Origin: a virus
IMG/VR virus record: IMGVR_UViG_3300027974_000062
Coordinates: 1 to 41,052 of that record
Direction: 5' to 3' (one strand)
DNA length: 41,052 bases
Shown here: in pieces, positions 31,182-38,756 of the stretch
Layout of the letters: the number at the start of each line of letters is the position of its first letter
How positions within the stretch are numbered: position 1 is the stretch's first letter
Position numbers and translations under genes: made by a program
The notes under the pieces: generated by a model
Database searches by the model: none
The model's input: the letters and a program-made list of their open reading frames with translations, nothing else
What the model was told of the DNA's origin: nothing

Positions 31182-32333
31182 ATGAGTCTAGAACAGGACA
31201 TCCACGAGCTTCGGCAACTGGGCCTTTCGTTCTCGATCATCGGTAGCCGTGTTGGTCTCTCTAAAGATCAAGCCCAGAAGCGATACCAGAAGTTTCTTCT
31301 TGAGAACCCCCTCCCCCACACCCCCTCCCCAGAGGGGGACTGGTCTTCTTTAGAGGGGGATCGGTCTTTTAGAGGAGGGCTAGTTAAGAGAGATACCCCC
31401 CCTTACCCCCCCAAGGTCGAGGATCTTATCACACCAGTAGAGCCAGTGCAAATAGACTACATCCCAAGGATTGGCTCTCGTGAGGAAACCACGAACGAAT
31501 TGGTTGTTGCAGCGGGGGACTTCCAGTTCCCTTTCGAAGACCCAGAGGTGTACGCATCCTTCCTCACCTTCTTGGCAGCAGAGCGACCAGATCGCATCGT
31601 GCTGACGGGTGACATCCTAGACCTCACGGCGGTGTCGGCGTATGACCGAGACCCACGGCTTGGGATGCCCGTGCAAGAAGAACTCAACCACACACACCGA
31701 CGACTTGCAGAGATCCGCGCATCGGCTGGGCCAGAGGCGCAGATCTTTTTCTTGTACGGCAACCACGAAGCTCGCCTGTCCAAGTGGCTGGCGAAGCGTG
31801 CGCCTGAGTTGGTGGGCATGACAGACTCTGACGGTCGAGAGATTCTCTCGCTGGCAAACCTGTTGCGCCTTGACTCGCTGGACATTACGCCGTGCCTCTC
31901 CGAGGGATTGGCGTTTGCTGGACCAGAGCACTTCCGCTCGTACTACCAGATTGCCCCAGACCTCATCGCCACGCACGGGACATACTCCCGTAGCACGGGC
32001 GGTGGCGCAAGCATCCTGCCAATCGTAGACGCCGCTGGTGTCTCCGTTGTCGGTGGTCACGACCACTCGCAGGGCGTAGCGTTCAAGACGGTCGGCGGGT
32101 TCGCTGGCATTGAGCAGCGCCGCACCGCCGCCATCTCCACGGGGATGATGTGCCGACGGACGGAACTGGGCTACCTTGCCCAGCACCAGGTCAGCCGCTG
32201 GGCTGCTGGCTTTGCGGTCATTGAACTGTGGGGTGAAGAGGCTGGCCAGTGGCAGCCCGACTTCGCATCGTGGACAGGGACGGAACTGGTGTGGCGTGGA
32301 AAACGCTACCAGCCCAAGAGTGTGGTAAAGTAA
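31182..32333 (+). CDS. Calcineurin-like metallophosphoesterase with N-terminal HTH-like region, 383 aa
   Basis: Metal-binding motifs in order: GDFQF near residue 111, TGDILDLT near 141, YGNHEAR near 190, ATHGTYS near 263 and GGHDHSQ near 290. All five metallophosphoesterase blocks are present. It may cleave phosphodiesters or phosphomonoesters with two metal ions. Residues 1-40 look like a helix-turn-helix, and a low-complexity Pro/Gly/Ser linker (43-75) joins it to the catalytic domain; the DNA there holds a short tandem repeat. Possible substrates are DNA, nucleotides or polyphosphates. It leads the accessory arm, and GGGAG precedes its ATG. Confidence 0.8.
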   Translation: MSLEQDIHELRQLGLSFSIIGSRVGLSKDQAQKRYQKFLLENPLPHTPSPEGDWSSLEGDRSFRGGLVKRDTPPYPPKVEDLITPVEPVQIDYIPRIGSREETTNELVVAAGDFQFPFEDPEVYASFLTFLAAERPDRIVLTGDILDLTAVSAYDRDPRLGMPVQEELNHTHRRLAEIRASAGPEAQIFFLYGNHEARLSKWLAKRAPELVGMTDSDGREILSLANLLRLDSLDITPCLSEGLAFAGPEHFRSYYQIAPDLIATHGTYSRSTGGGASILPIVDAAGVSVVGGHDHSQGVAFKTVGGFAGIEQRRTAAISTGMMCRRTELGYLAQHQVSRWAAGFAVIELWGEEAGQWQPDFASWTGTELVWRGKRYQPKSVVK

Positions 32334-32363
32334 TCACAATAAATCCGTAACGAAAGGGTCGAA

Positions 32364-33209
32364 ATGATTGGGGTCGTAGGTACTGGGCAAGTAGCCCAAC
32401 ACGTTCTTGCAGAGCTGCGCCGTCGGGCGTTGCCACATATTGTCTTCTCACGCTCGGCTGCGCCTATTGGCGAGTCGGGCGCTTCTGTTTCTTACACCGT
32501 GGATAACATCCCAGATCTTATCCGAGAGCACAAGGTGACGAGCGTCATCAACTGCGCGGCACAGCGGGACATCGTAGCCTGCGAGAAAGATCCAGGCGCT
32601 GCCGTTACCGCTAACGTCGTACTGCCAACGGTGATTGGGCAGCACGTGCGGCAAGTGTACATCAGCACGGACTATGTGTTTGACCGCAACGAAGAAGACC
32701 GACCGCTTGACGAGAACGCCGAAAGCAAGGGTGCGCTGAGCATCTACGGGACCACCAAGTTGAAGGGCGAGCACATGGTGCTGGCAAACAATGGCGTCGT
32801 CGTCCGCATCAGTAGTCCGTTCGGCATCTACCCTTCGCCATTCAAGGCAAGCTTCGTAGACTTTGCCATCATGAGTCCCAACCCGTTGAATCTTCCGACC
32901 GACCAGAACTTTCACCCGACGTACCTACCAGACGTGGTTAGCACGATTGTAGACATGGCACTTGATACCAAGTACGAAGGCATCTACCACCTTGTCGGCA
33001 GTGGCAGGGCTGATTGGGCGCTGCTCGCTCAGGTCGCTCGCAAGTTCCGCAAGAACAAGCAGAAGGTGACTGGCTCCGCTCGCAATGACAAGACTCGACC
33101 GAAGCACGGGGCGCTGGTCAATACTCGGCTTCTCCCATTCCGACATTGGATGATTGCGTTGGAAGAATATTGCAGAGGCCAGTTGGCTGAAGAAAGGATC
33201 AAGCGATGA
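32364..33209 (+). CDS. RmlD-like dTDP-4-dehydrorhamnose reductase / SDR enzyme, 281 aa
   Basis: Rossmann N-terminus MIGVVGTGQVAQHVLAEL with GXGXXXXXV, then INCAAQRDIVACEKDP, the substrate-site pattern of RmlD. The catalytic pair is YISTDYVFD plus YGTTKLKGE (Tyr and Lys of SDR enzymes), and VVRISSPFGIYP follows. Family role: reduces a 4-keto sugar nucleotide to the deoxy sugar. AAGGG precedes the ATG. The next gene overlaps by ATGA, so the two are made together. The true sugar substrate is unknown. Confidence 0.8.
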   Translation: MIGVVGTGQVAQHVLAELRRRALPHIVFSRSAAPIGESGASVSYTVDNIPDLIREHKVTSVINCAAQRDIVACEKDPGAAVTANVVLPTVIGQHVRQVYISTDYVFDRNEEDRPLDENAESKGALSIYGTTKLKGEHMVLANNGVVVRISSPFGIYPSPFKASFVDFAIMSPNPLNLPTDQNFHPTYLPDVVSTIVDMALDTKYEGIYHLVGSGRADWALLAQVARKFRKNKQKVTGSARNDKTRPKHGALVNTRLLPFRHWMIALEEYCRGQLAEERIKR

Positions 33210-34165
33210 AAGCACTGATCGTTGGACATCGTGGCTACCTAGGGCCACTTGTCGTTAAGCACCTCAAGCGTGGCGGCGTCACCGTCCACGGGCTTGATGA
33301 GGATTGGTACACCGAGACCATCAACGGACTGAAGGGCGAGCACGTGCCGCACAGCGAACGCAACGGGCTGGATGCACGGCTGGTTGACCTTGATCCGCTT
33401 GGTTCCTACGATGTGATCGTCTGGCTCTCCGCTGTCTCTAACGACCCGCTGGGCGAACTCAATGTCTTGGACACGCAGTGGTCTAACTACGAGCAGCCGA
33501 TGCTCCAGGCAAAGCGGTTCTGGCACGAGAACCCATCGGGAAAGTTCATCTACATCTCGTCGGCATCCGTCTATGGGGCTGGCGAAGAGCAGCCGTCCAC
33601 GGAGTTGTCGCCAACCAACCCGCTCTCTGCCTACGGTCGCACCAAGGCAGCGATGGATGCGTGGTTGCTTGGGCAGGATCACCACCCGTGGGTGTCCTTG
33701 CGCCTTGGCACACTCTGGGGCGACTCGCCCAATATGCGCCGCGACCTTGTGGTCAATGCGTTTGTTTGGGAAGCAATCCACAGCGGCGTCATCCGACCGA
33801 TGTCTGATGCCCGTCGACCGATCCTCAACGTGGACGATGCGGCGTGGGGCATTGCCCTCTCCGCCCTTAGCCCAGCCGTGCGTGGTATCTTGAACTTCTG
33901 CTCAGAGAACATCACGGTGTACGATCTGGCCAAGCGAGTTGGTGCTGCATTGGGCGCTCGTGTAGAATGCCACGAGGGTGACGGCGACCGCCGTGACTAC
34001 CACATGGACAACGCACGGGCGCTGTACAACTTGGAGATTAGGGAGGGTGAGTTGAAGACGACGCACAACCCAGACAACCTATGGCGTGTGGAGAAGTGTC
34101 TTCGCGCATACGGCGACTACCTCCCAACACGCACGGATATGTACAGGAAGTTGTTGGGCGAATGA
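33206..34165 (+). CDS. NAD-dependent epimerase/dehydratase (extended SDR), 319 aa
   Basis: N-terminus MKALIVGHRGYLGPLVVKHL carries the GXXGXXG dinucleotide motif. The catalytic triad is in FIYISSASVYGAGEEQ and PLSAYGRTKAAMDAW (Ser, Tyr, Lys). The C-terminus has RRPILNVDDAAWGIALSAL and NITVYDLAKRVGAALGARVE, as in UDP/GDP-sugar epimerases. It changes configuration or oxidation of a nucleotide sugar. Its start overlaps the RmlD-like gene and its stop overlaps the Cas4-like nuclease, so sugar and recombination genes share one transcript. Confidence 0.85.
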   Translation: MKALIVGHRGYLGPLVVKHLKRGGVTVHGLDEDWYTETINGLKGEHVPHSERNGLDARLVDLDPLGSYDVIVWLSAVSNDPLGELNVLDTQWSNYEQPMLQAKRFWHENPSGKFIYISSASVYGAGEEQPSTELSPTNPLSAYGRTKAAMDAWLLGQDHHPWVSLRLGTLWGDSPNMRRDLVVNAFVWEAIHSGVIRPMSDARRPILNVDDAAWGIALSALSPAVRGILNFCSENITVYDLAKRVGAALGARVECHEGDGDRRDYHMDNARALYNLEIREGELKTTHNPDNLWRVEKCLRAYGDYLPTRTDMYRKLLGE

Positions 34166-34836
34166 ACGTCTCGCAGGTCCTTGACCTTGCGCTAAAAGAG
34201 AAGGCGAAGATTGGTCGACCATCGGCTCGCCGTTGGCGCGGCTCCCTGTTGGGAGCTTGCGTTCGTCAGCAGTGGTACAACGCCGAGCAGGTAGAGCCAA
34301 GCAACCCATTCCCTGACAGCCTGTACCGCGTCTTTGAGCGCGGCCACGTTGTTGCCGAAGTCCTGAACCGAGCTGGGCGAGAAGCCGAGCGGCTCGGTAT
34401 CGTGGAATCCTTCCAAGAGGAAGTGCCACTGGTCTGGGACGAGTACAACTTCTCTGGCAACGCCGATGCCGTCGTCTTGCGAAAGGATGGGATCTATGAG
34501 GTCTGGGAGTATAAGTCGATCAACAGCCGTGGGATGCAGTACCTCAAAGGCGTCAAGCCAGAGCACGCAATCCAGGCGTCCATCTACGCACATATCCTGG
34601 AGTTGCAGACAGGCGACCCGCACGAAGCCCGTGTGGTCTATGTTGCCGCCGACAACTTCCAGATTGTGGAGTACACGTTGGACAGGGCGTGGCGTGATCG
34701 CGCCATGAGGGTTCTTCATGTGCTACAATACTTCGACAAGCGGAAGCCGCCCCGCTTGCCGTCCCGCAAGGGAAAGGATATGAAGGCGGAGTGGCCCTGC
34801 AAGGGCTGCCAGTGGTTGAAGGAGTGCAGAGGATGA
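34162..34836 (+). CDS. Cas4/RecB-like PD-(D/E)XK exonuclease, 224 aa
   Basis: ATG 34162 (ATGA overlap) is preferred to a longer frame from 34081. The nuclease core is SGNADAVVLRKDG (Asp about 101) plus IYEVWEYKSIN (Glu116-x-Lys118). A lone Cys33 in GACVRQQWY and three C-terminal cysteines (CKGCQWLKEC, residues about 213-222) match the four-Cys iron-sulphur cluster of Cas4-type nucleases. In phages such enzymes make single-stranded ends for annealing proteins. The ERF gene starts four bases before its stop, so the pair probably acts together in recombination and concatemer formation. Confidence 0.85.
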   Translation: MNVSQVLDLALKEKAKIGRPSARRWRGSLLGACVRQQWYNAEQVEPSNPFPDSLYRVFERGHVVAEVLNRAGREAERLGIVESFQEEVPLVWDEYNFSGNADAVVLRKDGIYEVWEYKSINSRGMQYLKGVKPEHAIQASIYAHILELQTGDPHEARVVYVAADNFQIVEYTLDRAWRDRAMRVLHVLQYFDKRKPPRLPSRKGKDMKAEWPCKGCQWLKECRG

Positions 34837-35348
34837 CGCAGCCAATCAAACTCGCGGCGAAAATCGCCAAGGTTATGGAAGCAGTTGGGTACGTTGCCAA
34901 GACGGGAACGAACTCGGCACAGGGATACAAGTTCGTGCAGGCATCGGCAGTTGCCGACAAGGTGCGCGAGCAGTTGTCAAAGCTGAGCGTCTCGATGACG
35001 CCAACCAACATTGATGTGATTAGCGAAGGGCTTACGCCAAGCGGCAAGCAGGCGTTGCTGACCCTCCGCTTCACATGGACGCTGACGGACGGAGAGACGG
35101 GTGAGACCCTCTCGTTCCAGTCCATCGGCACGGGCGCTGACTCAGGCGACAAGGCAGCGTACAAGGCTGCCACTGGCGCACTGAAGTACGCGCTACTCAC
35201 TGGGTTCCTCATCCCAACAGGTGATGATCCAGAGTCCGACATTGCAACCGACAAGATCTCGTCGGCGGCGAAGGCATTGTTTGGGGATCAGGAGCGAGTC
35301 GCTCCAGCCCCAACGAAGAAGGTTGAAGTAGGGGAGTTTGATTTCTAA
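34833..35348 (+). CDS. ERF-family single-strand annealing protein, 171 aa
   Basis: ATG 34833 overlaps the nuclease stop by four bases. ERF signature: KIAKVMEAVGYVAKTGTN, GYKFVQASAVADKVREQL, and the late GDKAAYKAATGALKYALLT followed by GFLIPTGDDPE. The C-terminal tail (KKVEVGEFDF) is acidic-hydrophobic, like the SSB-interacting tails of annealing proteins. It anneals complementary single strands made by the Cas4-like exonuclease. Length is slightly below the family average (about 200). Confidence 0.88.
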   Translation: MTQPIKLAAKIAKVMEAVGYVAKTGTNSAQGYKFVQASAVADKVREQLSKLSVSMTPTNIDVISEGLTPSGKQALLTLRFTWTLTDGETGETLSFQSIGTGADSGDKAAYKAATGALKYALLTGFLIPTGDDPESDIATDKISSAAKALFGDQERVAPAPTKKVEVGEFDF

Positions 35349-35764
35349 TGACTGAGAACAAGCGCGGCCCACAGGTCGCAGTTGATGTATGGCTTTCCGA
35401 CAAGAAGGAGCCGAAGGAGAAGACGTTCCAGAGCGGGACGACTGCCATCGAGTTCTTCGCCAGCCGAAGCACGGACGAGTACACCACATGGCGTGCACTT
35501 CCGAAGGAGGGCAAGCCAGAGGCTCCAGCCAACAAGTATGTCTATGTGACGCTCACCGTCTTTGACAAGAAGACGCAAGAGCATCTTTACAAGATCTACT
35601 ACAAGGTGCAGGAAGCACGAGCAAAGAACCCAAACGAGAAGCGACCGAACCTGCACGTCACGGGCGAACTACGAAATGCTCGCATCTATGAGGGCAAGTC
35701 ATACGAGGACATCACTGTCCGCGACTGCTCGCCGCTCATCTGGACTCCTGCGGAGCAGGCGTGA
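35348..35764 (+). CDS. Single-stranded DNA-binding (OB-fold)-like protein, 138 aa
   Basis: Starts at a TAATG junction after ERF. Beta-rich with NKYVYVTLTVFDKKTQEHLY and the C-terminal RPNLHVTGELRNARIYEGKS then YEDITVRD, which resembles the strand-4/5 region of SSB proteins (V-x-G-x-L...Y-E-G-K-x-Y). The N-terminal half holds WRALPKEGK. The canonical acidic SSB tail is absent; it ends WTPAEQA. Position beside exonuclease and annealing genes supports an SSB role. Another OB-fold protein is the alternative. Confidence 0.55.
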   Translation: MTENKRGPQVAVDVWLSDKKEPKEKTFQSGTTAIEFFASRSTDEYTTWRALPKEGKPEAPANKYVYVTLTVFDKKTQEHLYKIYYKVQEARAKNPNEKRPNLHVTGELRNARIYEGKSYEDITVRDCSPLIWTPAEQA

Positions 35765-35991
35765 TTACCACGCCAGAGAGCGCAGTAGCAGCCGCTACCT
35801 GTGCGCTGGCGCGTATCTCGACATTCAAGTCTCAGGGTCAGCACGACGAAGGCTGCTCGTTCTGCAAGATTGATCCGCGAGACCTCTGCCGAATGGTGGC
35901 TGAGTTCATGGACAACTCCGCGAACTCCGCTGCCATTCGGCTCTACGAAAACAGCACGTCGCAGAAACTGATGGAGTCAATGTGGCAGTAA
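35761..35991 (+). CDS. Hypothetical protein, 76 aa
   Basis: GTG 35761 overlaps the previous TGA. Reads MITTPESAVAAATCALARI, then a CSFCKIDPRDLC motif (three Cys plus nearby His in GQHDEGC), which may bind zinc, and a C-terminal helix (SAAIRLYENSTSQKLMESM). No family recognised. It probably belongs to the recombination transcript. Confidence 0.55.
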   Translation: MITTPESAVAAATCALARISTFKSQGQHDEGCSFCKIDPRDLCRMVAEFMDNSANSAAIRLYENSTSQKLMESMWQ

Positions 35992-36170
35992 AGAAGGTAG
36001 CAAAGGGCGACGCTAAGAAGGCCGCAGTGTGGCTGAATCCTGTCTGCTCTGAGTGCGCCACGGACATTGAGAAGGAAGGCGACGCAATGAAGGTGAAGCT
36101 CATCTTCTGGATTCCAGAAGGTAGGCGCACAGGTTGGCGTTGGCAGCATCGAGTATGTCCGAAGAAGTAA
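35982..36170 (+). CDS. Small basic zinc-ribbon-like protein, 62 aa
   Basis: GTG 35982, inside the previous gene's end, with GGAG six bases upstream. Sequence: MAVKKVAKGDAKKAAVW, then CSECATDIEKEGD and a lone Cys near the end (QHRVCPKK), with His in WRWQHRVC. Three Cys and a His are enough for one zinc ribbon. It resembles small ribbon proteins of unknown role. Its end overlaps the next gene by 16 bases. Confidence 0.55.
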   Translation: MAVKKVAKGDAKKAAVWLNPVCSECATDIEKEGDAMKVKLIFWIPEGRRTGWRWQHRVCPKK

Positions 36171-36448
36171 GGCGCGACGGTCGTTTCCTGGATGACAACC
36201 TAGAGTTGATCCAGCAAGAGGATGTTTGCTGGGCTGTTGATACCAAGATGTTCCGCGTCTGGGCATTCCTTTCGCGGCGCTACCTTGACGAAGGTATCAA
36301 ACCACCAGAAGGTTGGTTCTTTTTGAGGGAGACGATTGAGAACAGGGTTCTCAACAAGCAGTTGCTTGAGGCTGGAGCCATAGAGTTGGGCGAGAAGGTC
36401 AACCTAGGCGACGGTCGTAGAGCACAGACAGCGAGGTTGTTAAAATGA
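36155..36448 (+). CDS. Hypothetical winged-helix-like protein, 97 aa
   Basis: ATG 36155 is preferred to a start at 36134, which would lengthen the overlap with the previous gene. MSEEVRRDGRFLDDN is followed by helices (TKMFRVWAFLSRRYLDEG; ETIENRVLNKQLLEAGAI) and a C-terminal strand-like VNLGDGRRAQTARLL. Three helices and a beta wing would fit a DNA-binding winged helix. No family recognised. Its stop overlaps the methyltransferase start (ATGA). Confidence 0.55.
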   Translation: MSEEVRRDGRFLDDNLELIQQEDVCWAVDTKMFRVWAFLSRRYLDEGIKPPEGWFFLRETIENRVLNKQLLEAGAIELGEKVNLGDGRRAQTARLLK

Positions 36449-36960
36449 AGTTTGCGTATGCTGATCCACCGTATCACAAGATGGGCAAGCGTCTTTATGG
36501 GAAGCACCATGAAGAGGCTTCAGTATGGGACTCTAAAGATGAGCATCTTAAATTGGTCGCTAGATTGATTGAGGAATATCCAGATGGGTGGGCGCTTTCA
36601 TGCAACCCTGCTGATCTGCGATGGCTGCTGCCATCTACACCAGAAGGCACGCGAGTCTGCTCCTGGGTAAAGACCTTTCACCAAATCCGACCTACTACGG
36701 TGCAGTTTGCTTGGGAGGCTGTCATCCTTTATGGCGGTCGCAAGGACAACAAGCGAAGCCCAATGGTTCGAGATTGGTACATCGGCGTTCCAACTCGGAT
36801 GAAGGGCCTGCCAGGTGCCAAGTCTGATGAGTTTAATGACTGGATTCTTGATCTGCTAAACTATGAAAATGGTGACCAAATAGATGACCTGTTTCCAGGA
36901 ACTGCTGGAATGTCAAGAGCAGTTGATAGAATGAACCTATGGAGAACAAACAATGGGTAA
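36445..36960 (+). CDS. DNA methyltransferase (N6-adenine/N4-cytosine, DPPY type), 171 aa
   Basis: Catalytic motif ADPPYHKMG at residues 6-14. SAM-binding-like motif near the C-terminus: LPGAKSDEFNDWILDLL followed by DQIDDLFPGTAGM. DPPY before the F-x-G-x-G motif is the beta/MT-A70-like motif order. The chain is short (family 200-300), so it is a minimal catalytic domain that may lack its own target-recognition region. It methylates exocyclic amines of A or C in DNA, protecting phage DNA from host restriction. ATGA overlap with the preceding gene. Confidence 0.75.
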   Translation: MKFAYADPPYHKMGKRLYGKHHEEASVWDSKDEHLKLVARLIEEYPDGWALSCNPADLRWLLPSTPEGTRVCSWVKTFHQIRPTTVQFAWEAVILYGGRKDNKRSPMVRDWYIGVPTRMKGLPGAKSDEFNDWILDLLNYENGDQIDDLFPGTAGMSRAVDRMNLWRTNNG

Positions 36961-37324
36961 GATAAAAGACCTAGCCATTGATGAGGCGAACAGAGAGCGG
37001 TCAGTTCGTGGCAAGCGTGCGCGTCAGCGCGGCAATGCCTTTGAACGTGAGGTCGCCACTCGACTGAACGGACAACGCACTGGGATGTACGGCGGCAAGG
37101 ACGACGTGCAGGCTGGCGTGTTTGTGATCCAGTGCAAGGTTGGCCTCTCCTATCCAGAGCGTCTGGACAAATGGCTTCGTGAACTAAAGCCGAAGGCTGG
37201 GCAGTTGCCCGTGCTAGTGGTCGGCGATTCCCCTGGTGCTGGCACACGGCGCAGGGCATTGGCGGTCGTTGATTTTGACGACTTCGTAGCATGGTTTGGA
37301 AAGGTGGAATCAAGTGAGCTTTGA
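36953..37324 (+). CDS. Holliday-junction-resolvase-like PD-(D/E)XK nuclease, 123 aa
   Basis: RGKRARQRGNAFEREVATRL supplies the leading Arg and Glu; GGKDDVQAGVFVIQCKVG supplies the Asp and Q-x-K catalytic motif. This order (E...D...QxK) is that of Hjc-like or VRR-NUC-like resolvases. The length is right for an archaeal/phage resolvase. It may resolve branched intermediates before packaging, complementing the ERF pathway. Overlaps the methyltransferase end by eight bases, with GGAG before its ATG. Confidence 0.7.
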   Translation: MGKIKDLAIDEANRERSVRGKRARQRGNAFEREVATRLNGQRTGMYGGKDDVQAGVFVIQCKVGLSYPERLDKWLRELKPKAGQLPVLVVGDSPGAGTRRRALAVVDFDDFVAWFGKVESSEL

Positions 37325-37859
37325 ACCGTCAGTCATTAAGTCAAACGTTTACTCGGATACACGTGGGTTCTTTACCGAAGTCCTCAAGGACTTTGGCTTC
37401 CGACAGATCAACATGAGTTGGTCAAAGAAGGGAACGGTACGTGGCATCCACGCGCAGCGTCAGATGGCTAAGGCTATGTGGCTGGCATCTGGCAAGGCAA
37501 CGATCTTTGCAGTGAACCTTGATCCATCGTCAGCACTCTTTGGCAAGACCATTGCTGAAGAGATGACTGCTGGGGACGGCAAGGTCTTCTTCGCTCCATG
37601 GTGGTGGGGTCGTGGCTTCATTGCCCATGAAGATACCAGCGTGGTCTATGCCACGACGGACATCTATCGAGCAGAGCATGAGATCGCTATCCGCTACACG
37701 TCACTACCAGAAGTTGATGCCATCGTCAAAGCTACCTCCCTCAACCTCATCGTGAGCGAGAAGGATCAGTCGGCCAATGTCTTCGGCATTGCGGACACCA
37801 TCACGGCGCTTCGGGAATGGAAGCGTGTCGGCGATGAGATGGCGTTCGACGAAGAGTGA
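37314..37859 (+). CDS. RmlC-like dTDP-4-dehydrorhamnose 3,5-epimerase, 181 aa
   Basis: Cupin fold enzyme. RGFFTEVLKDFGFRQINMS near residue 17 and KGTVRGIHAQRQMAKAMW near residue 43 include the conserved His of RGIHxQ. KATIFAVNLDPSSALFGKTI and WGRGFIAHEDTSVVYATTD complete the barrel, where 'G-F-x-x-x-x-D' is expected. In dTDP-rhamnose synthesis it acts between RmlB and RmlD; RmlD-like is at 32364, but no RmlA or RmlB is present. GTG 37314, with AGGTGG upstream, is preferred to a TTG at 37296. It may act on another keto sugar. Confidence 0.8.
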   Translation: MSFEPSVIKSNVYSDTRGFFTEVLKDFGFRQINMSWSKKGTVRGIHAQRQMAKAMWLASGKATIFAVNLDPSSALFGKTIAEEMTAGDGKVFFAPWWWGRGFIAHEDTSVVYATTDIYRAEHEIAIRYTSLPEVDAIVKATSLNLIVSEKDQSANVFGIADTITALREWKRVGDEMAFDEE

Positions 37860-38023
37860 GCGTCTCGTATAATAAGCGGAAGCCCGACGCGCTGAGTGTC
37901 TCTCAGCTCTGGCTTCAGGTCTATTCCATTATCTTGTCGGCGCTAGAGAACACGCCCAACAAGGAATCCATTGCCGCGAACGCGGCCAATGCAATCGTAA
38001 AGGAGATCGATCTTGGCAACTGA
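37856..38023 (+). CDS. Small hypothetical protein, 55 aa
   Basis: Read directly: GTG overlapping the previous TGA, then MSVSYNKRKPDALSVSQLWL and a helical remainder (QVYSIILSALENTPNKESI, then NAANAIVKEIDLGN). It ends inside the next gene's start. Probably a two-helix cytoplasmic protein. No family recognised; support comes from the coupled junctions and the ribosome site inside its end for the next gene. Confidence 0.5.
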   Translation: MSVSYNKRKPDALSVSQLWLQVYSIILSALENTPNKESIAANAANAIVKEIDLGN

Positions 38024-38216
38024 ACCATTGGAAAAGGAAGAGTACACGGCAACACAGGTGATCCGTCAGTTCGTAACGGCACCAGCAACCAGCTCTAGCG
38101 CACGCACGACGCTGCTCTACGGTGCGGCTGCCGCGCTTGGCTCGCTCGCCGCGTTCCCATTCGGAGCACTGGCAGCATTCGCCGTCGCAGTCCTTGCCGC
38201 TGACCGAAAGAAGTGA
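38013..38216 (+). CDS. Small membrane protein, 67 aa
   Basis: TTG 38013 with AAGGAG eight bases upstream. The N-terminal 30 residues are charged (MATEPLEKEEYTATQVIRQF), followed by a 35-residue Ala/Leu/Phe-rich hydrophobic region (LLYGAAAALGSLAAFPFGAL and AAFAVAVLAA) and a DRKK end. This would form two short helices or one long one in the inner membrane. Function unknown. Confidence 0.6.
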   Translation: MATEPLEKEEYTATQVIRQFVTAPATSSSARTTLLYGAAAALGSLAAFPFGALAAFAVAVLAADRKK

Positions 38217-38422
38217 ACTCTGGTCTTGAGTGTCTAGCCTGCAAGGGCGACATCAAGCCATCACGCAAGAAGCCGTATCGATTGCAGGAGTACAGCCTAC
38301 GGCTGTATGAGTGCCTCAAGTGCGGCAGGAAGATGGCGGTCGCGTCATTCGTTGTCGGCAAACAGAAAGCCAGATGGATAGAGAGGTTGTATGAAGAGCA
38401 CACCGAAGACCCAGGACTTTGA
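38213..38422 (+). CDS. Zinc-ribbon protein, 69 aa
   Basis: GTG overlapping the previous TGA. CLACKGDIKPSRKKPYR and YECLKCGRKMAV give a clean CxxC...CxxC zinc ribbon spaced about 27 residues apart. The C-terminus is a charged helix (ARWIERLYEEHTEDPGL). Probably a nucleic-acid-binding ribbon protein. It overlaps the Nmad1-like gene by 32 bases. Confidence 0.6.
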   Translation: MNSGLECLACKGDIKPSRKKPYRLQEYSLRLYECLKCGRKMAVASFVVGKQKARWIERLYEEHTEDPGL

Positions 38423-38756
38423 GCAATACTTCACCACGCTCTATGACGAAGCGAAGCGCATCCTTGTAGAACGACAGCGACAGTATGGTCCAGCGAACAT
38501 TGAGTCGCTCGGCGTACCTGGTGTGTTCTCCCGTATGAGCGACGACAAGATGAGTCGCGTCAAGAAAGCCCTCAACGGTTCGGTAGTCAAGGGGCGCGTC
38601 GTCCTCTCCGATGCGTCCCTTGCCGAACTCCAGCATCCGTCAGTGCGGGATGCCCTCATTGACTCAGCCAACTACGCGCTGATCCTCCTTAGCTTGATCG
38701 ACGGGCAGTGGTCGCACCTTCAGGTGGACTACGAAAATCCCGATGCGGGGTATTGA
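38391..38756 (+). CDS. DUF1599/Nmad1-like nucleotide-modification-associated protein, 121 aa
   Basis: All-helical protein with RQRQYGPANIESLGVPGVFS, RMSDDKMSRVKKALN and DALIDSANYALILLSL. The 'RQ..YG..NI...G..G.F.R...K..R' plus 'D.L.D.ANYA' pattern matches DUF1599, known as nucleotide modification associated domain 1, related to MazG-like pyrophosphatases. It may handle modified nucleotides. It is the only hint of base modification apart from the methyltransferases. GAGAGG precedes its ATG. Confidence 0.65.
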   Translation: MKSTPKTQDFEQYFTTLYDEAKRILVERQRQYGPANIESLGVPGVFSRMSDDKMSRVKKALNGSVVKGRVVLSDASLAELQHPSVRDALIDSANYALILLSLIDGQWSHLQVDYENPDAGY

